From CAZQNF01 sp964403325 (lineage in GTDB: Bacteria > Patescibacteriota > Patescibacteriia > Magasanikbacterales > GWA2-37-8): DNA of 13,474 bases. How positions within the stretch are numbered: the first letter of the stretch is position 1; every line of letters begins with the position of its first letter. The notes beneath the pieces are model-generated. The model worked only from the letters and a program-made list of their open reading frames with translations, was not told where the DNA came from and did not search any database. The stretch lies in NCBI GenBank assembly GCA_964403325.1, contig CAYOFO010000036.1, positions 1-13,474 on the forward strand, given 5' to 3'. Of this stretch, positions 1 to 7,411 are shown piece by piece. The translations under genes were made by a program, and so were the position numbers.

Positions 1-668
1 ACCAAATCAAGGTAGGCTATTTTATTTTTCCAGGCAATATTATCAGTCGGAAAAATACCTTGCTCTTTGGGCCAGACACGAAATTCTACGTTATTTCCGA
101 ACGCCTTAATTTGTTTTTTGTATTCATCAAGACTATTGTCAGCACACACAATATCTCGACTACTGGCTTTGGGAAAAGAAAAAAAGGTAAACTCCGGGAT
201 TGCCCGAAGCAAATTCTCTGGAGAAAAAATAGTTAGTAATTCAAAATTTTCTTGCTGTTGCTCGAAATCTTTTTTTATTTCCTCATAGAGTGTTTTTATT
301 CCTTCTATGCCGTCGAAAAAACGTACTTTTGTTTTTTGGATTTTCCCTATTTGCAAAGCATTAAATTCGCTGGCAGTTTGCAGCAAACCTTTCTCTATGC
401 GATCAAGTTCTTTTTTCTGACGCGACACAAACGCCATGAGGCCAGCATGATCAACACTTTCATATATTTTTATTTTTCCTTCTTTTACTTCATTTACCAA
501 GCCTTTCTGCACCAGAATATCTATAATATCGTAAACATGTGTACGGGTAATTTTAGCTACCCTGGCGATCTCGGCAATAGTTGACTTTCCGAGCTTTACT
601 AAAGCCAAAAAAATAGCGGTTTCTTTCTCATTTAAATGAAGTTGCGCTAGCAGGGTAGCTAAAGACAT
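1..668 (-). CDS. TrmB-family transcriptional regulator, C-terminus outside the window
   Basis: Seen: an open frame from ATG at 668 runs without a stop off the left edge, giving 222 residues. Residues about 1-75 form a winged helix-turn-helix: a helical start (LLAQLHLNEKETAIFLAL), then TIAEIARVAKITRTHVYDII as recognition region, and a wing near VKEGKIKIYE. A charged helix (about 76-105, SRQKKELDRIEKG) probably serves dimerisation. From about 113 comes a domain opening VRFFDGIEGIKTLYEEI, typical of the TrmB effector-sensing part. Known: TrmB proteins bind DNA as dimers and usually respond to sugars or other small ligands. Inference: it controls itself and the divergent gene pair from 814, because an inverted repeat covers both -35 boxes between them. 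No clear Shine-Dalgarno sequence precedes the ATG. The ligand cannot be told from this sequence, and the C-terminal part is missing. Confidence 0.85.
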   Translation of the reverse strand, partial: MSLATLLAQLHLNEKETAIFLALVKLGKSTIAEIARVAKITRTHVYDIIDILVQKGLVNEVKEGKIKIYESVDHAGLMAFVSRQKKELDRIEKGLLQTASEFNALQIGKIQKTKVRFFDGIEGIKTLYEEIKKDFEQQQENFELLTIFSPENLLRAIPEFTFFSFPKASSRDIVCADNSLDEYKKQIKAFGNNVEFRVWPKEQGIFPTDNIAWKNKIAYLDL

Positions 669-701
669 ATTTCTATTTTGTAAATTATTTACGACATTTT
701 A

Positions 702-730
702 ATTATAATATACATTTTTATATTTGTAAA
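702..730 (-). promoter_or_regulatory. Promoter of the TrmB-type regulator gene
   Basis: Read on the minus strand, TTTACA (725-730) and TATAAT (702-707) are separated by exactly 17 bases, close to the sigma-70 consensus. The -10 box lies 33 bases before the regulator's ATG. The -35 box is inside the left arm of the 721-764 inverted repeat, so bound regulator would block it. Confidence 0.7.
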
Positions 731-764
731 TAGATAAATATTTGTATATAATACTTTACAAATA
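721..764. promoter_or_regulatory. Probable TrmB operator: inverted repeat between divergent promoters
   Basis: TATTTGTAAA at 721-730 is matched by its exact reverse complement TTTACAAATA at 755-764, 34 bases apart start to start. A partial copy, TATTTGTATA, lies at 739-748, and TTTGTAAAT recurs at 677-685 nearer the regulator start. The outer arms overlap the two -35 boxes. Inference: two dimers, or one spanning oligomer, repress both directions at once. The region is very AT-rich, so single matches mean little; the exact 10-base pairing on both -35 boxes is the stronger evidence. Confidence 0.6.
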
Positions 765-783
765 TATTAAAGTGTGGTATAGT
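755..783 (+). promoter_or_regulatory. Promoter of the 814-2920 gene pair
   Basis: TTTACA (755-760) and TATAGT (778-783) are separated by 17 bases, and the -10 box ends 30 bases before the ATG at 814. The -35 hexamer is the same as that of the divergent regulator promoter and lies in the right arm of the inverted repeat. Confidence 0.7.
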
Positions 784-813
784 GTTTCGTTAAACTTAAT
801 TTAAAAATTTTAT

Positions 814-2106
814 ATGAACAGACAACATCCTTTGGCCAAAGAATATCGCGTAAAACCGTCCCCTGAATCACGTCTTTTTCCGGAACACCCCAAGCAGTCT
901 TTTACCACAGAGTATAGATGCGGTGCTAAACGATACTACGGTCCTTTCCCCTGGGACATTTGTGAGCAACGAGATCGAGAAGCTCAGCACCATCCTTTTA
1001 ACGCACGACCCAGAACCAGCCGCGACCCCTATGTTTGGGAGCAGAGCTTTACCGATGAAGGAATTTTAGGTTTTGAAGGAACTTTAAGAATGCGACTGGA
1101 TAAGGTGCGCCCAACATGCGAAGAACTCTGGTCCGGGCTGCTCTACGAACTCATACCACCACTCCGACACCTCTCCTCCCACGACACCCAAAAAAGAATT
1201 TCAAGCAATATTTTGCAAGAGATCATGAACGTGCTTGGACGAAGGGAGGAAGGGGAAGAAAAAGACTGTAAATTCTTTGATGCTTGTATTCTGATACTCA
1301 TGGACCTTGTTCGGGCTGTGCCAGAACTCTTAAAAAGAGATCAATATATTCAAGGTGTGTATCGGGATAGCCCCACTTTTCAAGTACTCGATTTTTGTAA
1401 GGATCCAAATTTTATATATGATGAAAAAAAATACAGCACTCCGCTGTTTACGCTCGACTACTCCGCCGACCATCGGCAAGAGTTTTTGGATGGAATATTT
1501 TCCTGGGATATCTTCGGGAGGAATCGGCATACCAAACAAGATGAGCGCTATAGTCCCGACTTTCATCTTGATTACCCCAGGTATGATTTTGCCAAAAAGC
1601 GCGAAGAGGTAACTGACGAAGAAATTATGGCCCAATTTCGACAAGAAATACAGCAAAAAATAAAACTCTTGAAAGAAAGCAAACGCCGCGAACACTCGAC
1701 GATCCGTACCCGATTTACCATAGGCGGCGCGCAGTTTGAGGCTGCAGGCTTCTTACAAAGTGGTGAGGACCGTGTTGATCTTAAAGAAATATTCAAACGT
1801 TGCGAAAAAGATAGCCCGGCAATCAACACTAAAGAAGATCTGAAACTCATCTGGAAAAATCGAAAGCAATTGCCTGCTGAGCTAAGAGGATACGTACTAA
1901 TCACGAAGTGTCCGGCTGATCGTCGTGGCACTCAAGACGTTGCTGCCCTAGCTTGGGGAGAAAGTCGTAATGCAGAAAATAATGAGGAAGGTGGGGATGA
2001 TTGGCAAAAAAGTTCATACTTTGCTACGAGCTATAATGGCATCCAGCCCAAACATTATCTCGTAATCCGTCGTATCCACAGCCCTCCTGACTCTATCCAA
2101 GCTTAG
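814..2106 (+). CDS. Unrecognised 430-residue protein, first gene of the TrmB-adjacent pair
   Basis: I do not recognise a family. The protein is soluble-looking: no signal peptide, no membrane segment, many charged and aromatic residues. The N-terminal third is rich in Pro, Arg and Trp (PFPWDICEQRDREAQHHPFN). A helical hydrophobic stretch follows around ACILILMDLVRAVPELL. A strongly charged helix (TDEEIMAQFRQEIQQKIKLL) precedes an apparent C-terminal domain that ends LRGYVLITKCPADRRGTQDV...LVIRRIHSPPDS. ATG at 814 follows the promoter at 755-783, with no evident ribosome binding site. The next gene starts 4 bases after its stop, so the two are surely co-transcribed and probably translationally coupled. 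Divergence from a TrmB-type regulator suggests ligand-controlled expression. The absence of any catalytic motif I can name prevents a functional call. Confidence 0.85.
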   Translation: MNRQHPLAKEYRVKPSPESRLFPEHPKQSFTTEYRCGAKRYYGPFPWDICEQRDREAQHHPFNARPRTSRDPYVWEQSFTDEGILGFEGTLRMRLDKVRPTCEELWSGLLYELIPPLRHLSSHDTQKRISSNILQEIMNVLGRREEGEEKDCKFFDACILILMDLVRAVPELLKRDQYIQGVYRDSPTFQVLDFCKDPNFIYDEKKYSTPLFTLDYSADHRQEFLDGIFSWDIFGRNRHTKQDERYSPDFHLDYPRYDFAKKREEVTDEEIMAQFRQEIQQKIKLLKESKRREHSTIRTRFTIGGAQFEAAGFLQSGEDRVDLKEIFKRCEKDSPAINTKEDLKLIWKNRKQLPAELRGYVLITKCPADRRGTQDVAALAWGESRNAENNEEGGDDWQKSSYFATSYNGIQPKHYLVIRRIHSPPDSIQA

Positions 2107-2110
2107 AGCT

Positions 2111-2920
2111 ATGTCTCAAAACTCAATAAACATTTTAACTATGGAAGCTCCTAATTATTTTAAAGATTGTACTAACAAAAATGTACTCATCAACTGGGCT
2201 GAAGCCAAAGAAGTACGTCGACTTGGTATGTTTGAAGTCCATATTGCCGCATCAAAAACTGAACTCACGCGACAAACAAAACTTCTTGAATCACTCCGAG
2301 CCGCTGGATTTATTAAAAATAAATATTTTATTGACATATTCAATCTCGCAGGCAACCCCCTCACCGGGCATGATTTAAAAGGTCGGGGCCCAGGTACTAT
2401 GTCGACCATGTATGTACGGACAATAGAGGAAGCTGCGAGCTCGGCTCGACTGGGCATGCAGATTCTCCGGGAACACAACATCGATGGTAATTTTGAAATT
2501 GAACAGGTGCTTTCTCCGGACATAAAAGGGTACGATGAAAAAGGTATTAAAAAAATACATCGCGACCTGGCTGAATTTAAAGAACCAAAAGAAGTACCCA
2601 GATACGAAAACCATGTTGTATGGTCGGGAAGACGAACCGAGCTACCTACTTTCGATAAAATTGACCGACTGCTTCGTAATGAAAGTATTGGCTCAGCGCA
2701 TCAAATTGTGGAATTTTCCGAGCAGCCAAACCCCGGCGATTCCGACAAAGTAACCCGCGTAGCCACCACCTATTTTGTTCCTATTCCCGGTGGCGTAATA
2801 AGCGGTCACGAAGGCGTTATTAGCTTATCTGACTGCTATATGCAGCCTCGTGTACGAGAAAGATTGGGCTATGAATACTTATTGCAAGAGCAAGTAATCT
2901 TTGTGGGCGAGCCACGCTAA
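2111..2920 (+). CDS. Unrecognised 269-residue protein, second gene of the TrmB-adjacent pair
   Basis: Not recognised as a family. It is cytoplasmic by appearance. There seem to be two parts. The first (about 25-135) alternates strand- and helix-like segments: FEVHIAAS, a helix with TRQTKLLESLRAAGF, the strand KYFIDIFNL, a Gly-rich turn KGRGPGTMSTMYVR, the helix EEAASSARLGMQILRE and the strand NFEIEQVL. That order suggests a ferredoxin-like beta-alpha-beta fold, but this is only inference. The second part (about 165-269) contains VVWSGRR, a helix FDKIDRLLRN, then HQIVEFSEQ and VTRVATTYFVPIPGG. A later in-frame ATG exists at residue 11, but the first ATG, 4 bases after the upstream stop, fits tight coupling. 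It ends at a strong hairpin terminator. Its job is presumably linked to the preceding gene. Confidence 0.85.
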   Translation: MSQNSINILTMEAPNYFKDCTNKNVLINWAEAKEVRRLGMFEVHIAASKTELTRQTKLLESLRAAGFIKNKYFIDIFNLAGNPLTGHDLKGRGPGTMSTMYVRTIEEAASSARLGMQILREHNIDGNFEIEQVLSPDIKGYDEKGIKKIHRDLAEFKEPKEVPRYENHVVWSGRRTELPTFDKIDRLLRNESIGSAHQIVEFSEQPNPGDSDKVTRVATTYFVPIPGGVISGHEGVISLSDCYMQPRVRERLGYEYLLQEQVIFVGEPR

Positions 2921-2926
2921 ATCTTC

Positions 2927-2960
2927 ATTAAAATTCCTGCTCAAAAGCAGGAATTTTAAT
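2927..2960. terminator. Bidirectional terminator between convergent genes
   Basis: A perfect 15-base-pair stem (2927-2941 with 2946-2960) closes a CAAA loop. The stem has a GC-richer core (CCTGC) and A/T outer parts, which supply a T-run on either strand. It begins 7 bases after the stop of the 2111 gene and directly abuts the polA stop at 2961, so it can end transcription from both sides. Confidence 0.9.
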
Positions 2961-5621
2961 TTACGAAATCTTGTCCATCTCACCCCAATTTTTACCTTGC
3001 TTCAATTCCACTTTCACCGGCACTTTCAGCTTTACCACTTGTTCCAAGATTTCTTTTATAATAGGGGATACAGCACCTATTTGGTCTGTCTTTACCTCAA
3101 ACACCAACTCATCATGTACTTGGAGCAAAAGCTGTATACCATAATCTTTTAACTTGGGCTGCACGTTTATCATGCCGAGCTTGATCATATCTGCCTCAGT
3201 GCCTTGAATAGGATGGTTGATGGCCATACGCTCGGCGGCGCTGCGCACTTGAAAATTGGGAGCAAGTAAATCTGGTAAATAACGACGTCGACCAAACAGT
3301 GTTTCGGTGTAACCGAGTTTTTTACCGATCTCAATCGTTTCTTCCAAATATTTTTTGAGCCCAGAAAATTCTGTAAAATACTGTTCGATAAACGCTTTGG
3401 CGGTCGCCGCCGAAATTTTGGCGCGCCAACTGAGACCATATGTTCCCATGCCATACAGCACACCAAAATTGATTTCTTTGGCCGCGTAGCGCATCTCGCG
3501 TGTTACTTGATCGAGCGGCACATGGTTAATGGCGGCGGCGGTCGCAGTATGAATATCAAGATCTTGCTCAAAAATCTCAATCATTTTCTTATCACCCGCG
3601 AGTGCTGCCGCGATCCGCAGTTCAAGTTGGGAATAATCCGCACTCAGGAGCACATTTCCAGGCTCAGCCACAAAAGCTTTGCGAATTTCCCGGCCCAAAT
3701 CCGTACGCACCGGAATATTTTGCAAATTTGGGTCAGAGCTGGACAGGCGACCGGTTGCTGCCACGGTTTGGTTAAAACTGGTATGAAGTCGATTGGTTTT
3801 TTTATTTATTAAAGTTGGCAGAACATCGATATACGTGTTTTTGAGCTTAGCAAGTTCGCGATAACTTTCGATTTCATCGATAATAGGATGAACGCCACGC
3901 AATTTTTCGAGCTGCTCGGCCGCGGTTGAGAGTCCGGTTTTGCCTTTTTTAATTCCCTGCGCCGAGATTTTCATTTTTTCAAACAAAACTTCGCGCAGCT
4001 GGATAGGGGAGGCGATATTAAATTTCTCGCCACTCAGGTTATAAATGGTATCGGTAATAGTCGCAATCGACTGGTCAACCTCTGTGCCCAAATCTTTAAG
4101 TTTTTCTTTATCAATAGCAATGCCACACGCTTCCATTTCCGCAAGAATGGGAATAAGCGGGCACTCAATCTTCTGCATTATTTCGTCGCTCTTAGTCTCC
4201 CGGAGCTTGTTTTTCAAAAGAGGCGCGACTTCCAAGACCAATGTAAGTTCTTGGGCTAGCACAGCTTTATTAACACCAAACAATGTCCCGGTTTGCGCTT
4301 CTGGCAAATGTTCTTCGCCTAAAAATTGGGCAATGATGGCGCGCGCATCATATACTTTTTCTCCGGACTGGAGCAGATAGCTTGCAATCATTACATCAAA
4401 CAAGGTGTTGTGAACCACAATTTTAAGCGCATCAGTGGTTTTGAGCACCTGCTTTACATCATGCCCGATGAGTTCGATACTAGAATCCGCAAAAATTTCT
4501 GCCCAAGCATGGAGTTGCTGAGGGGGAAAGAAAAGCGCTTTTTGCCCGACCACCACCAAAACTCCTTCGGTGCCCCTGGCACTACGCACGACCTGGCAGC
4601 CAAAAAATTTCTGCTTTTGAGCAGCTTCTTTAAGCTGTTCTACAATCTCTGATGCAGGATGTTCTTCGAGTTCTACTTTTTTGGCTTTCGGAGTTGCTGG
4701 AGATTTTTTCTGCGTTTGGTTCGCGGAGCGGGGGATGCGTTTTAAGAGCGAGCTAAATTCAAACCGATCAAATATTTTTATTACTTCTTCAGTCGGAACA
4801 CTATTAAACGCCGATTTGGCAAGAGTAAAATCTACTTCCGGCACATGGCAGTCGATAGTGGCGAGAAACTTGCTCATTTGCGCACTCTCTTCGCCACTCA
4901 TAAGTTTGGCTACTACACCTGGTTTCATTTCAGCCTTAATGCGTGAATCTGGCTGTTTTAAATCCACATAAATTTTTTCGAGGCTGCCAAACTTTTGGAT
5001 CAGCTCAGTCGCAGTTTTTTCGCCAATACCCGGCACGCCTGGAATATTATCGGAAGTATCGCCGCGCAGAGATTTGTAATCAACAATATACTCCGGACCA
5101 AATCCATAGCGCTCTTGTACTTTGGCCGGGTCATAAATCACTACATCGTTAAGCCCCATCCGCAACGTGTACACTTTCACATGGTCGGTAACCAGCTGCA
5201 GTGTATCCATATCACCGGAAACAACGTATGTTTCCACCAATTCACCATTTACCTTTTCTTGTTGCGCACAAGTCGCAATGGTTCCAATGACATCGTCGGC
5301 TTCATAACCTTTTTTTTCAAAAATCGGAATTTTAAAAGCTTCAACTAATTCGTGTACTAAAGGAATCTGGTCGTAGAGCGCTTGGTCGGCTTTCACACGT
5401 TTGGCTTTGTAGCCATCAAATTTTTCGTGGCGAAACGTGCCGCCCGACATATCGAAGGTTACCGCCACGTATTCGGGATTCAGATCTTTTAAGACACGCA
5501 GCAGCATAGAGGCAAACCCGTACACGGCGTTTACCATGATACCGTCTTTGGTAGTAAGTGGCGGAATGGCATGGTAGGCCCGGTGGATAATGGCATTGCC
5601 ATCAAAAATAACAAGTTTCAT
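2961..5621 (-). CDS. polA: DNA polymerase I with inactive proofreading domain
   Basis: An 886-residue family-A polymerase, for Okazaki-fragment processing and repair synthesis. The 5' nuclease domain (about 1-295) is intact: D7, YEADD at 106-110, SGDMD at 135-139, and RGDTSDN at 186-192 followed by a helix-hairpin-helix (IPGVPGIGEKTA). The polymerase domain (about 485-886) has motif A (DYSQLELR from 662), motif B (R711, K715, F719, Y723 in RYAAKEINFGVLYG) and motif C (HDE 836-838). The middle domain (about 315-480) keeps the fold outline, but the catalytic acids are gone: FFGCQVV stands where the Asp-x-Glu of ExoI should be, GHDVKQVLKT lacks the second-motif Asp, and AQELTLVLEV lacks the third. 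It therefore resembles Taq-type polymerases without proofreading. ATG at 5621 gives the canonical MKLVIFDGNA start, with no clear Shine-Dalgarno sequence. Identification is secure; lack of proofreading is inferred from missing residues. Confidence 0.98.
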   Translation of the reverse strand: MKLVIFDGNAIIHRAYHAIPPLTTKDGIMVNAVYGFASMLLRVLKDLNPEYVAVTFDMSGGTFRHEKFDGYKAKRVKADQALYDQIPLVHELVEAFKIPIFEKKGYEADDVIGTIATCAQQEKVNGELVETYVVSGDMDTLQLVTDHVKVYTLRMGLNDVVIYDPAKVQERYGFGPEYIVDYKSLRGDTSDNIPGVPGIGEKTATELIQKFGSLEKIYVDLKQPDSRIKAEMKPGVVAKLMSGEESAQMSKFLATIDCHVPEVDFTLAKSAFNSVPTEEVIKIFDRFEFSSLLKRIPRSANQTQKKSPATPKAKKVELEEHPASEIVEQLKEAAQKQKFFGCQVVRSARGTEGVLVVVGQKALFFPPQQLHAWAEIFADSSIELIGHDVKQVLKTTDALKIVVHNTLFDVMIASYLLQSGEKVYDARAIIAQFLGEEHLPEAQTGTLFGVNKAVLAQELTLVLEVAPLLKNKLRETKSDEIMQKIECPLIPILAEMEACGIAIDKEKLKDLGTEVDQSIATITDTIYNLSGEKFNIASPIQLREVLFEKMKISAQGIKKGKTGLSTAAEQLEKLRGVHPIIDEIESYRELAKLKNTYIDVLPTLINKKTNRLHTSFNQTVAATGRLSSSDPNLQNIPVRTDLGREIRKAFVAEPGNVLLSADYSQLELRIAAALAGDKKMIEIFEQDLDIHTATAAAINHVPLDQVTREMRYAAKEINFGVLYGMGTYGLSWRAKISAATAKAFIEQYFTEFSGLKKYLEETIEIGKKLGYTETLFGRRRYLPDLLAPNFQVRSAAERMAINHPIQGTEADMIKLGMINVQPKLKDYGIQLLLQVHDELVFEVKTDQIGAVSPIIKEILEQVVKLKVPVKVELKQGKNWGEMDKIS

Positions 5622-5629
5622 AGAAAGTA

Positions 5630-5658
5630 AGTATAATGAAACTTAGTTTTTAAAGCAA
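5630..5658 (-). promoter_or_regulatory. Possible polA promoter
   Basis: On the minus strand TTGCTT (5653-5658) and TATACT (5630-5635) are 17 bases apart. The -10 box lies only 8 bases before the ATG, so the transcript would have almost no leader, which fits the absence of a ribosome binding site. The -35 box falls in the 27-base repeat. The match to the -35 consensus is moderate. Confidence 0.45.
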
Positions 5659-5665
5659 TAAACAC
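5639..5665. repeat. 27-base direct repeat, copy 1 (polA side)
   Basis: These 27 bases recur without mismatch at 6576-6602 in the same orientation. The core reads ACTTAGTTTTTAAAGCAATA. Similarity continues imperfectly on the left (GTATA at 5631-5635 and 6568-6572). A further near-match lies to the right (5689-5707 against 6682-6700, 17 of 19 identical). The two copies enclose the HD-domain gene. Confidence 0.9.
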
Positions 5666-5759
5666 ATAAAACAAGAGCCATCAAATTGTTTGCCAAATAT
5701 GACTTGGGCGAGTAAGCTATAGATCATTCGCTTTCCGAGCATTTTTAATCTGTTAACTT

Positions 5760-6557
5760 ATGCCAGAACAACCGGCCATTATTTCAGAAACTCAGCCAAA
5801 ATTTGCAAATAAAACGGAGTACTTCGCTAACCTTATTCTGAAGTATTACCCTGAGATGAAATTTTTATTGCAACAAGGTAAGTTAACGAGACGAAACAGC
5901 AACAATGAACTATCGAACGATACTTCACAAAATTGGTCAAACGTAATCGAACATTGTCTGGTAGAAGTGGCGGCGGCTGAAGCATTTGCTCTCGCGCTTA
6001 AACTAAACCTGGAGGAAACCAGGCGACTTTGCCAAGCTGCCGCTCTACACGACTGGGATAAACGCTTAGAAATTCGAGGAAGTAAAGACTTTTCTGAAAC
6101 TGAAAAAGAGTTAGCTGCCACAATGTTAACGGCAATGAAACCTGATATGGAAATATTGAGCTCAACTCATGCTGAATTTCTCGAACACTGGATAAATGAC
6201 CAACCGCGTTCGTTTCTGCAAAAATTGTTTTGCTATATCGATAATATTTGCGAAGGCAGCAACATTACATCACCCGCCACACGCCTCAGGGCAACGGCCG
6301 AACGCCAAAAGAAATTAGCCAATTCCCAAGAATGGAGTCAAAAAGTGAGACAAAAACTAGTTTCAACCGGAAAACTAACCTCTAATAACGCTACAACCGT
6401 TAATTATTTCGATGGGCAGTTAGCTGCGCAAGAAGAATTTGCTGAAGAGTTGTTTAAAAAATTGGTTGATGGTGGTCACCCGCTTGAATCACCCGGGGCT
6501 ATTCCTAACTTTATCAAGAACGCTATTGAAAAAAACTATTTGCCGCAAAAACCCTAA
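5760..6557 (+). CDS. HD-domain protein, probable metal-dependent phosphohydrolase
   Basis: A 265-residue cytoplasmic protein. The HD signature is visible in the correct order: H65 (NVIEHCLVEV), H97-D98 (AAALHDWDKR) and D161 (FCYIDNICEG), spaced as in compact HD phosphohydrolases. Known: HD proteins bind one or two divalent metals and cleave phosphomonoesters or phosphodiesters of nucleotides, or act on hydrophobic substrates. Here the substrate cannot be read. The helix after H65 (AAAEAFALALKLNLEETRRLCQAAALHD) is typical of the fold. The C-terminal third (about 180-265) is helical and charged, with no known domain. ATG at 5760 is the first start of the frame; I see no convincing promoter or ribosome binding site before it. 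The gene stands alone on the plus strand between minus-strand genes and is bracketed by an exact 27-base repeat, suggesting it was added to the polA upstream region. Confidence is high for the gene and moderate for enzymatic activity. Confidence 0.8.
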   Translation: MPEQPAIISETQPKFANKTEYFANLILKYYPEMKFLLQQGKLTRRNSNNELSNDTSQNWSNVIEHCLVEVAAAEAFALALKLNLEETRRLCQAAALHDWDKRLEIRGSKDFSETEKELAATMLTAMKPDMEILSSTHAEFLEHWINDQPRSFLQKLFCYIDNICEGSNITSPATRLRATAERQKKLANSQEWSQKVRQKLVSTGKLTSNNATTVNYFDGQLAAQEEFAEELFKKLVDGGHPLESPGAIPNFIKNAIEKNYLPQKP

Positions 6558-6575
6558 TTTGTTGTGCGTATACAA

Positions 6576-6602
6576 AAACTTAGTTTTTAAAGCAATAAAC
6601 AC
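6576..6602. repeat. 27-base direct repeat, copy 2 (downstream of the HD gene)
   Basis: Exact second copy of 5639-5665, 937 bases away. Its right end is the left arm of the hairpin at 6594-6622, whereas copy 1 has lost the other arm. On the minus strand this copy also carries TTGCTT (6590-6595), 17 bases from TATACG (6567-6572), the same promoter-like arrangement as in front of polA. Confidence 0.9.
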
Positions 6603-6622
6603 GGCTCGAGACCGTGTTTATT
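6594..6622 (+). terminator. Hairpin after the HD gene, probable terminator
   Basis: An 11-base-pair perfect stem (AATAAACACGG with CCGTGTTTATT) closes the 7-base loop CTCGAGA, 36 bases after the HD gene stop. The 3' arm ends GTTTATT but is not followed by a longer T-run, so termination may be weak. The rest of 6623-6768 is AT-rich. It holds a 14-base palindrome (6732-6745) but no gene that I can support. Confidence 0.6.
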
Positions 6623-6768
6623 AAATACTGAACCACTTTCAGCAAAATTATATAAAATAAAATTTTGTTAATCCTAATTTTTTTGCCAAATACGCCTTGG
6701 TTTAAAGGTCTCCGTCAAACCTTACTCCTGGTATAAAGCTTTATAGAAAAAAATTTTATGAGATGATT

Positions 6769-7394
6769 TTACAAAATTTTATTTTTTTCTGGCTCTGCCA
6801 ATCTGCGCGCTATGTTTACTATCATGTCCAGATCTTCAGATTTTCTGTCTTTCTCTTTACGCAAATAACCGGCAAACAACTCTCTTAATTGAAAATTAAA
6901 GAGTTGATTCATTTCATTACCATGTGGTATCCGACTCAGTAAAAAATCCGGCATGTCGGAAACTATTTCCCCCAAACCTTGGGTTAACTGCTGTACCCGA
7001 TCCCGCAAAGAAACCAAAACGGGAGAAGTTTTTATCAATGCACTGCCATTCAATTGACTTTGTTGCGCCAAAAAATTTGTGATGAGATAAGCGCAGCGCA
7101 CTTGTAATAAAAATTTCTTAAAGGAAAACACCGTCACAGACTCCTCTTCTGTAATTGATTTGTAGAAGGGTTCGGTTTCGGTTTCACTCTCAGGAGTCTC
7201 ATAGCCTTTCATAAAAGCTTGTAACTCTGCCGCTCCTTGCTCTATTTGTGCCAATAATTCTTGTATTTTTGTTCGTCCTCAACCGGCGCTTCCACAGCCT
7301 CTACCAATTGTGTATACCACTCTCTAAAGGCCGGCACGGTAATGGTTCCAATCTCTAATCTCGAATGCTGTTCTGGTGTTTTAGTCATATTCAT
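6769..7394 (-). pseudogene. Small helical protein with an apparent single-base frameshift; paralogue of the next gene
   Basis: Two overlapping frames look like one gene. Frame one starts at ATG 7394 (alternative ATG at 7388) and gives 50 residues ending at TAG 7242-7244. Frame two gives 161 residues, from about 7254 to 6769, with only a TTG as possible start. Adding one A to the five-A run at 7266-7270 (minus strand) joins them through DEQKIQELLAQIEQG into about 208 residues, the size of its 197-residue neighbour. The C-terminal half carries a block shared with that neighbour: RVQQLTQGLGE, MPDFLLSRIPHGNEMN. No signal peptide, membrane segment or catalytic motif is seen, and the family is not recognised. 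It is the last gene of the block transcribed from 8515. The break may be real, programmed, or a homopolymer reading error; the sequence alone cannot decide. Confidence 0.65.
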
Positions 7395-7411
7395 TTAATA
7401 TAAAAATAAAT

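Noticed and set aside
1330..1931. Antisense frames of about 120 codons within the 814 gene
   Set aside because: They are shadows of the long plus-strand frame, with no promoter and no recognisable protein features.
3185..5348. Many plus- and minus-strand frames of 60-120 codons inside polA
   Set aside because: All lie antisense or out of frame to a complete, motif-verified polymerase gene; they lack domains.
5690..5723. TTGCCA (5690-5695) and TATAGA (5718-5723) as promoter of the HD-domain gene
   Set aside because: The spacer is 22 bases, too long for a sigma-70 promoter.
6732..6745. 14-base perfect palindrome TATAAAGCTTTATA downstream of the tandem paralogues
   Set aside because: AT-rich palindromes of this size are likely by chance here; it has no GC-rich stem or T-run to act as terminator and no promoter next to it.
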